Assembly: GCA_021298235.1 (NCBI GenBank)
Contig: JAJTDX010000028.1
Coordinates: 1-24,446 of the forward strand
Length of the DNA: 24,446 nucleotides
Direction of reading: 5' to 3'
Origin: Cryomorphaceae bacterium
GTDB taxonomy: Bacteria; Bacteroidota; Bacteroidia; Flavobacteriales; Crocinitomicaceae
Notes under the pieces: generated by a model
Seen by the model: the letters and a program-made list of their open reading frames with translations, nothing else
Told to the model about the DNA's origin: nothing
Database searches by the model: none
Translations under genes and position numbers: made by a program
Shown: positions 15,099 through 20,919 of the stretch, one piece after another
Numbering within the stretch: the stretch's first letter is position 1
How the letters are laid out: each line of letters starts with the position of its first letter

Positions 15099-15105
15099 AG
15101 ATTTT

Positions 15106-15312
15106 ATGTTAAGTTTCAACGGTATTTTATCTTTTTTCATGATCCTCATTTGTGTGGTAATGGCTGGATTTTTTCTGTTTACGGATGTGATGAAGGAAAA
15201 TCTTTTTGGAACCAAAAGAGTCGTATTTATTATTGTCCTGTTGATGTATGCACTTTTCAGAACTTATCGGTTGATATTAGTTTTACGTGAACAAAAAGAG
15301 GATAGCAAATGA
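15106..15312 (+). CDS. small two-TM membrane protein in the TonB cluster
   Basis: A 68-residue protein with two hydrophobic helices (residues ~4-26, NGILSFFMILICVVMAGFFL, and ~39-60, VVFIIVLLMYALFRTYRLIL) joined by a short polar loop, and a charged C-terminus (REQKEDSK). I recognise it only as the kind of small membrane protein found between tonB and the PstS-like gene in Bacteroidota. Its stop overlaps the start of the next gene (ATGA), so the two are translationally coupled. Function is unknown; a membrane partner of the ExbBD-TonB motor or of the adjacent lipoprotein is plausible but only inferred. Confidence 0.78.
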   Translation: MLSFNGILSFFMILICVVMAGFFLFTDVMKENLFGTKRVVFIIVLLMYALFRTYRLILVLREQKEDSK

Positions 15313-16226
15313 AAATAATAATTAATTCTCTCATCGTATTTTTAGTGCTCGCAGTGATTTCATGTGAAAACAATGGTAGGGTGGGCTTTGAAACTGATAC
15401 GCACGGCAGGGGAAAGGCCCTAGTTATGATTGAGGAATCATTTAAACCACTTTTCGAGACGAGTATTTATACCTTTGAAAGTCAGTTTCCTCACGCCGAC
15501 ATTCTACCTTCATACATGTCTGAAGGTGAGATTATTAATGCTTTTTTTGAACGAAAAGTCAAAACGATCTGTATCACAAGAGATTTTACAGAGCAGGAGA
15601 AAATTCGATTGAAAAAAATGAATATTGAAGTTCGCAGTGACAGGATTGCTTATGACGGTGTGACATTGATTGTAAATCCTGAAAATCCCGATTCGACGAT
15701 TACAGTAGATAAGCTGAAGCGAATTATATCTGGGAAGGATTCCATTTGGCCGGGATTGGGTAAAAAGATCAATGTAGTGTATGATCAAGTGAACTCTGCA
15801 AACTTCAATTACCTAAGGAATTTGGTGGGTTCAGCAAATTTTCCGTCTAATATTTTTGCTGTGAAGTCAAATGTAGAGGTTATAAATTATGTCAAAAAGA
15901 ATAAAGGTGCGTTAGGAATCATTGGACTCAATTGGATCAGTGACCAAGATGATTTTGATGTCAAAGATTTTGTGAGAGGATTGAAGGTAATGGCAGTGGC
16001 AGAAAATTCCACAAAACCACATTTCAAACCGTATGCAGGTGTGATTTACACCAGAGAATATCCTTTACGCAGAGAAATATGGATGATCAATAAAGCAAAA
16101 CGCTCTGGGATTCATACAGGTTTTGTTCTTTTTATGATAGGAGAGAAGGGACAAACGATCATTACGAAATCTGCATTGGTACCTGCCACAGCTCCGGTGA
16201 GATTGATTCAGTTGAATACTCAGTAA
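15309..16226 (+). CDS. PstS-like periplasmic substrate-binding lipoprotein
   Basis: A 305-residue lipoprotein: a signal peptide with lipobox VISC and lipid-attachment at Cys19. The mature part has the PBP type II fold of the phosphate-binding (PstS-like) group: ALVMIEESFKPLFETSIYTF, SEGEIINAFFERKVKTICIT, YDGVTLIVNPENPDSTITVD (the phosphate-protein-like 'A.DG...V.N' region), KLKRIISGKDSIWPGLGKKI and KGALGIIGLNWISD. No pstC, pstA, pstB or phoU genes are nearby, so it is not part of a standard Pst transporter. Family knowledge places such orphan PstS-like lipoproteins next to TonB/ExbBD and TPR genes in many Bacteroidota. Ligand and partner are unknown; phosphate is not proven. Confidence 0.87.
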   Translation: MKIIINSLIVFLVLAVISCENNGRVGFETDTHGRGKALVMIEESFKPLFETSIYTFESQFPHADILPSYMSEGEIINAFFERKVKTICITRDFTEQEKIRLKKMNIEVRSDRIAYDGVTLIVNPENPDSTITVDKLKRIISGKDSIWPGLGKKINVVYDQVNSANFNYLRNLVGSANFPSNIFAVKSNVEVINYVKKNKGALGIIGLNWISDQDDFDVKDFVRGLKVMAVAENSTKPHFKPYAGVIYTREYPLRREIWMINKAKRSGIHTGFVLFMIGEKGQTIITKSALVPATAPVRLIQLNTQ

Positions 16227-16232
16227 TATGTT

Positions 16233-16640
16233 ATGTTAAAGAGTTTATTGATTTTCCTGTTAGTTGTTTATACGTTCAACGTTTTTTGTCAAGAAGAATC
16301 TTCTTCTCAAAATACTGAAGAGATTTTTACGTTTGTGGATGAAGAAGCAGAATATCCGGGTGGATTAGACAGAATGGCCCAATATATATCCAGAAATTTC
16401 CGCTATCCAACTAGGGCAATTGAGGAAGGGATAGAAGGAAGGATCTTTGTTCTTTTTGTAATCAATAAAAGAGGGAAAGTGACAAAAGCATCCATCGAGA
16501 AGGGGTTGCCTGAATGCCCTGAATGTGAAGAAGAAGCATTAAGGATAATTAATGGTATGCCGAAATGGAAGCCTGCTAGGAAAAATGGTCGAAAGGTAAA
16601 TTGTTATTTCAGGTTACCATTAAATTTCGCCTTGGAATGA
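16233..16640 (+). CDS. secreted stand-alone TonB C-terminal domain protein
   Basis: A 135-residue protein. Residues 1-20 are a signal peptide (MLKSLLIFLLVVYTFNVFCQ); a cleavable start is more likely than an anchor. After a ~15-residue Ser/Glu linker the rest is one TonB C-domain: EYPGGLDRMAQYISRNFRYP, GRIFVLFVINKRGKVTKASI, the CxxC segment ECPECEEEA and MPKWKPARKNGRKVNCYFRL. There is no proline-rich spacer and no Bacteroidota TonB N-terminal module, so it cannot dock on ExbB/ExbD in the usual way. It starts 6 bases after the PstS-like gene. It may compete with or modify TonB at receptors, or bind another periplasmic partner; this is inference. Confidence 0.88.
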   Translation: MLKSLLIFLLVVYTFNVFCQEESSSQNTEEIFTFVDEEAEYPGGLDRMAQYISRNFRYPTRAIEEGIEGRIFVLFVINKRGKVTKASIEKGLPECPECEEEALRIINGMPKWKPARKNGRKVNCYFRLPLNFALE

Positions 16641-16680
16641 TTTAAATCGTAATGCGTATTAAATATTCAAGTAGGAGTTT

Positions 16681-16688
16681 TAATTTTG
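16681..16688 (+). promoter_or_regulatory. -7 promoter box for the TPR gene
   Basis: TAATTTTG matches TAnnTTTG exactly and lies 49 bases before the ATG at 16738, in a 97-base gap. I see no TTG at -33. It suggests that the TPR gene also has its own transcript. Confidence 0.5.
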
Positions 16689-16737
16689 GCAAGGCAATTG
16701 TAATAACCGATCCAACGAAAATTTAACAAATTTTAAA

Positions 16738-18333
16738 ATGAAGAAAATCGCACTTTTATCCTTGTTGTTTTGTTCAGGTCTGAACGCACAAACCCTGAAA
16801 GACGCAATCTATAAAACGGACAATGAACGTTTCTCAGAGGCATCCATGGAATTCAGATCACTCGTAGCAAAAGAACCTACTGGCTGCAATTATTTCTATT
16901 ATGGGGAAAATTTCCTCGAATGGGGCGAGTTGGATTCAGCAATGGTTACCTGGAAGACCGGAGCTGAAAAAGACGCGTTAGCTCCAATGTCAATGGTGGC
17001 AAAGGGGAAAATGTTATGGTTACAAGGAAACAAAGATGCGGCTAAAGCTGAATTCACTAAAGCGTTGACAGCAACTAAAAATAAGAATGCAGAGATCATG
17101 CGTGCCATCGCCGAAACGTATATCGAGTCTGAAAACAAAAGCCTTGATGAAGCAATCGCTTTACTTGAAACCGCGACTAAATTGGATCCCAAGAGTGAAG
17201 ATGGTCATTTGTTGATGGGGGATGCTCTATTGGAAAAAACACCTACAAATGGTAGTCCGGCAATTGTCAGCTACAAGAAAGTTCTTGAGATCAATCCAAA
17301 ATCTCCCAGAGGAATCGTTCGTATTGCTAAGTTGTATCAACGTGCACAGAATTATGAGGAGGCGAACAAATATTACCAAGAGGCCAAGGCTGTTGATGCT
17401 ACATATGCTCCTGCATATAGGGAAAATGCTGAATTGTTTATGCTTTTCAAGCAAAATGCAAAAGCTATTGAAAACTGGAAAAAGTATCTTGAATTGAACA
17501 ACAGTGATGAGGCTCGATATCGTTTTGCTACTGCCATGTACTCCGGAAAGCAGTATTGTGAAGTCATCCCTGAGATTGAAGGTTTGCAGGTGAAAGGCTT
17601 TAACAATTTCTACATGGAGCGAATGTTGACGTATTCTTACTATGAGTGCGGGAAGGATACTGAATCCGCGAAGCAAGGGTTGGCAGCGTCTGATCGCTTC
17701 TTTAAGATGGCACCGTCAGACAAAATTATATACAAAGACTACAAGTACCGAGGCTTATTCCTTTCAAAATCAGGAAGTGATTCACTTGCGATTATTGAAT
17801 TGGAAAAAGCCATCGCAGGAAATGAAGAGGCGACAAAAGAATTGTCTGCAGATATCGCTAAACTTTATGGAAAACTGAAGAAGTTCGATAAAGTAATTCA
17901 AATTTATGAAGCTAAAAAGACGTACGGAGCATTAACGGCGACAGAACAATTCGATTTGGGTAATGCTTACTTCAAGGGGCCAAAAGATTATGTGAAAGCT
18001 GACACCGCTTTTGCAGTTGTCTTGTCTTTATCTCCTACATATTATCCTGCTGCGTATTACCGTGCAAGATGTGCGTATACCTTCGATCCGAATAAAGAAA
18101 AGTGGCTTGCCAAGTCTTATCTTGAAAGGGTAGTTGAGCTGGTCAAACCAGAAGAGCGTGCATCTAAAAACAATAAACCAATTGTAATAGAGGCTGCGAA
18201 ATATTTGGGTGATTATTATGTGAATTCAGCAGAGAAGAATGTGGAAAAAGCGAAAATGTATTGGAGTATTGTTAAAGAGCTTGATCCAGCAGACAAACAA
18301 GCCGAAGCATACTTTAAGAAAAATGGTCAGTAA
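16738..18333 (+). CDS. secreted tetratricopeptide-repeat protein
   Basis: A 531-residue protein with a signal peptide (MKKIALLSLLFCSGLNA, then QTLKDAIY). The rest is TPR-like throughout: FSEASMEFRSLVAKEPTGCN, NKDAAKAEFTKALTATKNKN, LDEAIALLETATKLDPKSED, GSPAIVSYKKVLEINPKSPR, NYEEANKYYQEAKAVDATYA, and later VKADTAFAVVLSLSPTYYPA and KAKMYWSIVKELDPADKQAE, roughly ten or more repeats. It should lie in the periplasm as a scaffold. It closes the TonB/PstS-like cluster and ends at a strong terminator, which suggests functional linkage. Partner proteins are unknown. Confidence 0.9.
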   Translation: MKKIALLSLLFCSGLNAQTLKDAIYKTDNERFSEASMEFRSLVAKEPTGCNYFYYGENFLEWGELDSAMVTWKTGAEKDALAPMSMVAKGKMLWLQGNKDAAKAEFTKALTATKNKNAEIMRAIAETYIESENKSLDEAIALLETATKLDPKSEDGHLLMGDALLEKTPTNGSPAIVSYKKVLEINPKSPRGIVRIAKLYQRAQNYEEANKYYQEAKAVDATYAPAYRENAELFMLFKQNAKAIENWKKYLELNNSDEARYRFATAMYSGKQYCEVIPEIEGLQVKGFNNFYMERMLTYSYYECGKDTESAKQGLAASDRFFKMAPSDKIIYKDYKYRGLFLSKSGSDSLAIIELEKAIAGNEEATKELSADIAKLYGKLKKFDKVIQIYEAKKTYGALTATEQFDLGNAYFKGPKDYVKADTAFAVVLSLSPTYYPAAYYRARCAYTFDPNKEKWLAKSYLERVVELVKPEERASKNNKPIVIEAAKYLGDYYVNSAEKNVEKAKMYWSIVKELDPADKQAEAYFKKNGQ

Positions 18334-18358
18334 GAAGTTGACCTACTTTTATGAAATC

Positions 18359-18380
18359 AAGAGCCGAAAGGCTCTTTTTT
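18359..18380 (+). terminator. rho-independent terminator after the TPR gene
   Basis: AAGAGCC and GGCTCTT form a 7-bp stem around a GAAA tetraloop, followed by TTTT. It lies 25 bases beyond the TPR stop and next to the stop of the convergent small TPR gene. Confidence 0.9.
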
Positions 18381-18382
18381 AT

Positions 18383-18577
18383 TTATAAATATGTATAAAT
18401 GAGATTGGAGAATTGTTGGATCCGAGCTTTGTCTCCGAGTTCTTTTGCCTCATTTAGCCCTGTAATGTAAAAGTCCAGTGCTTCCTGATTCCGGCCTTGT
18501 GCAGCTGATAGATCTCCCATCTCCAAATAATACAGTAGACCTGCATCATTCTTTTCTTGTGTTGTTGTCCTGTTCAT
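18383..18577 (-). CDS. small single-TPR protein, 64 aa
   Basis: A 64-residue soluble protein. Residues ~15-50 read as one TPR unit plus the next half: LLYYLEMGDLSAAQGRNQEA and LDFYITGLNEAKELGDKARI, followed by QQFSNLIYTYL. The Gly/Ala spacing and the ALDFY...GL..A pattern match TPR helices A and B. There is no signal peptide, so it is likely cytosolic. It is convergent with the large TPR gene and shares the terminator region. I know similar short one-repeat proteins as conserved hypotheticals in Bacteroidota. The frame is short, but the protein-like pattern supports coding. Confidence 0.65.
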   Translation of the reverse strand: MNRTTTQEKNDAGLLYYLEMGDLSAAQGRNQEALDFYITGLNEAKELGDKARIQQFSNLIYTYL

Positions 18578-18615
18578 ACAGTGTTGTTTACAGTGACAAA
18601 ATAACTGCCGGAGTA

Positions 18616-18652
18616 TTAAATTAACGTTATCAAGACGCTAACGTTTAATTAA
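18616..18652. repeat. imperfect 14-bp inverted repeat upstream of the small TPR gene
   Basis: Two arms of 14 bases around a 9-base loop, with a perfect inner core AACGTTA/TAACGTT and two mismatches outside. It lies between the start of the small TPR gene (18577) and the terminator of the S46 gene. It could be an operator of the small gene or part of a second terminator hairpin; the sequence cannot decide. Confidence 0.45.
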
Positions 18653-18676
18653 AAAGGCCCCCGTTTGGGAGCCTTT
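18651..18676 (-). terminator. rho-independent terminator after the S46 peptidase
   Basis: On the minus strand AAAGGCTCCC and GGGGGCCTTT form a 10-bp stem (one G-T) around AAAC, followed by Ts and an AT-rich tail. It starts 23 bases past the S46 stop. Confidence 0.85.
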
Positions 18677-18699
18677 ACATCAATAGGTTTATCGTTGGC

Positions 18700-20838
18700 T
18701 TATTTAACTATATCCATCTCTCCCACGATATGGGATGCTCCGGAAAATTTATCAATTAACCATAGCACATAGCGAATATCTACATTGATCGTACGTTGTA
18801 GGTTCTTATCAAAGATGACATCTCCTGCCATTGCTTCTATATTTCCGTCGAAAGCAAGACCAATCAATTCTCCTTTGCCATTAAGTACTGGCGAACCAGA
18901 GTTTCCACCTGTAATGTCGTTGTCTGATAAGAAGCAAACGGGCATATAGCCATTTTTATCGGCATATTGACCATAATCTTTGTTCTTATGCATTTCCAGC
19001 ATGCGTGCAGGAAGGTCGAATTCTGCATCTCCAGCCTTATATTTCTTCACGAGACCATCCATTGTGGTATAGAAATTCACTTTCGCATCATTTCTCTTGT
19101 CTGCGGGCAATGATCTGACTTTCCCATAAGTTAATCGCAAGGTTGAATTAGCATCCGGGTATTTGATTGGTGCCAATTTGGACTCACGTAAGCCTTCCAC
19201 TAAAAGACGGAAAGAAGCCTGGAAATCATTCTGAGCTTTTGTGATCTCTTCCGATCTATTCATTAAATGCGAAAGTAAATCAGAAGACAACATGAAGAGT
19301 GGGTCATTCGTTACAAGGGCTTCAGACGGAAGATCAAGAAAAGCCATCAGTTTTTCCTCAGAGGTAAATAAGCTGAGAGCAAACAATGAATTCACATATT
19401 TCTCATAGTCTGACCCAATTTTTTTGACGCTCGGTGCGATTTCGTATCCCACAGATTTTGTTGCATACAATGCAAGTTGAGCCTTCAATATATCTTTTTC
19501 AGCAGGAAGATAAAGTTCTTCAAAGAATGCTTTGATTCCAGCTTCAAGGTCAGGTCTCATTTTAGCGCGATCTTCAACACTAGCAGCGGCATAAGAGGAG
19601 AGTTGTTTCCCAAGAGATCTTGAGATGGTACCAAATGCTGATGTCCTCAATAATTGTTGAAGATAATTGTCGTGACGGGCTTTTTCATTTGTCAACTTGT
19701 AATAATTGTTGATCGTGGCTATGACATTACCGTATTTAGCTTTATTCGCAGCTTTGTTCGCCCATTTATTAAACTTCGCCTCTTGTTCTGCTTTTGCTTT
19801 TGCTGTCTGGAACTTTGTCAATGCGTCGATCATTCCCTGGCGGTTTTTCCAATAATTCGCTACGCCAGCGTATTTAGAGGCATAAATAAGGTTCACGGCT
19901 TCGCTTTTATCCATGTATTTTTTCATCTGGTCCATACCTGTCTTTGAACCTTCTACCCAGGCTGGATAAGCAAATTTCACGTTTTGTTCAATACCACCTG
20001 CAGGCATCCATCTATTCGTACGCCCAGGATACCCCAGGATCATAGCGAAGTCATTCTCTTTGACTCCTTGCAGGTTCACTTTTAAATGGTATTTTGGTTT
20101 TAAAGGAACGTTACTCACGGAATAGTCTGCCGGATTTCCATTGCCGTCTGCATAGATTCTGAACATAGAGAAATCTCCCGTATGTCTCGGCCATTCCCAG
20201 TTGTCAGTATCACCTCCGTATTTACCAACGCTTTCAGGCGGAGTGCCGACTAAACGAACATCTTTGTAGTCTTGATAAACAAAATAGTAGTATTCGTTCC
20301 CCTGAAAGAATGAACGAACAGATACTGTATATTTTCCTCCTTCATTGTTTTCCTTTTCGATTAAAGCAATCTCTGCATTGATGGCTTTCTCACGGTCTGC
20401 CTCAGACATTCCTAAATTCACCTTGCCTAATATTCGTTTTGATACATCATCCATACGAACAAAGAATCGCACATAAAGGCTCTTTGGCTTTAACTCATCT
20501 TTTCGTGTTGCTGCCCAGTAACCATTTTTCAAATAATTATGCTCCGGTGTAGAAAGTTCTGCAATTGCATCATATCCACAGTGGTGATTTGTGAGGAGTA
20601 AACCGTCTTTGGAAATAACTTCAGCCGTACATCCTCCATTGAATTGAACAATCGCATCTTTCAATGAATGATTGTTGATTGAGTAAATCTCTTCAGCAGA
20701 GAGCTGTAGCCCCATTTTCTGCATGTCTCTGTGATTCAAGCGATCAATGAACATGAGGAACCACATTCCTTCGTCAGCTCGAACAAACGAACCGATCATC
20801 ACCAATATGGCGATCAATGAAATTTTAAATTGCTTCAT
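18700..20838 (-). CDS. S46 family dipeptidyl-peptidase (DPP7/DPP11 type)
   Basis: A 712-residue periplasmic serine exopeptidase that removes N-terminal dipeptides. The signal peptide covers residues 1-21 (MKQFKISLIAILVMIGSFVR, A), then DEGMWFL. The triad is His85 (LLTNHHCGYDAI, same number as in Porphyromonas DPP11), an Asp in GGDTDNWEWPRHTGDF (residues 210-212) and Ser647 (ITGGNSGSPVLNGKGE). The residue 18 positions after Ser647 is Gly (in LAFDGN). From memory this is the position of the P1-selecting Arg in DPP11 and a Gly in DPP7, which suggests preference for hydrophobic P1 residues. Length agrees with the family (about 700-720). There is no T9SS tail. It likely works after the secreted S8 peptidases to feed dipeptides to uptake. 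Confidence 0.95.
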   Translation of the reverse strand: MKQFKISLIAILVMIGSFVRADEGMWFLMFIDRLNHRDMQKMGLQLSAEEIYSINNHSLKDAIVQFNGGCTAEVISKDGLLLTNHHCGYDAIAELSTPEHNYLKNGYWAATRKDELKPKSLYVRFFVRMDDVSKRILGKVNLGMSEADREKAINAEIALIEKENNEGGKYTVSVRSFFQGNEYYYFVYQDYKDVRLVGTPPESVGKYGGDTDNWEWPRHTGDFSMFRIYADGNGNPADYSVSNVPLKPKYHLKVNLQGVKENDFAMILGYPGRTNRWMPAGGIEQNVKFAYPAWVEGSKTGMDQMKKYMDKSEAVNLIYASKYAGVANYWKNRQGMIDALTKFQTAKAKAEQEAKFNKWANKAANKAKYGNVIATINNYYKLTNEKARHDNYLQQLLRTSAFGTISRSLGKQLSSYAAASVEDRAKMRPDLEAGIKAFFEELYLPAEKDILKAQLALYATKSVGYEIAPSVKKIGSDYEKYVNSLFALSLFTSEEKLMAFLDLPSEALVTNDPLFMLSSDLLSHLMNRSEEITKAQNDFQASFRLLVEGLRESKLAPIKYPDANSTLRLTYGKVRSLPADKRNDAKVNFYTTMDGLVKKYKAGDAEFDLPARMLEMHKNKDYGQYADKNGYMPVCFLSDNDITGGNSGSPVLNGKGELIGLAFDGNIEAMAGDVIFDKNLQRTINVDIRYVLWLIDKFSGASHIVGEMDIVK

Positions 20839-20847
20839 TTTATTGAG

Positions 20848-20899
20848 TAAAAAAGTTGAAGGCTAAAAATACCAACAATTTCAATAACTCAACCTTCAA
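20848..20899 (-). terminator. possible weak terminator after the GH92 gene
   Basis: On the minus strand TTGAAGG (20893-20899) and CCTTCAA (20856-20862) can pair, with a 30-base loop, followed by C and six Ts. It lies 20 bases beyond the GH92 stop. The loop is long, so efficiency is doubtful. Confidence 0.4.
20864..20892 (-). promoter_or_regulatory. candidate promoter of the S46 peptidase gene
   Basis: A TTG (-33 box, 20890-20892) lies 18 bases before TATTTTTA (20864-20871), a -7 box matching TAnnTTTG except for the last base. The start codon is 25 bases further on. The whole promoter sits in the loop of the weak hairpin that may end the GH92 transcript. Confidence 0.5.
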
Positions 20900-20919
20900 T
20901 AATCACTTATTCGAACCGC

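Noticed and set aside
15309..16226. The PstS-like gene as evidence of a phosphate ABC transporter operon.
   Set aside because: No permease, ATPase or PhoU gene is present; the neighbours are TonB and TPR genes.
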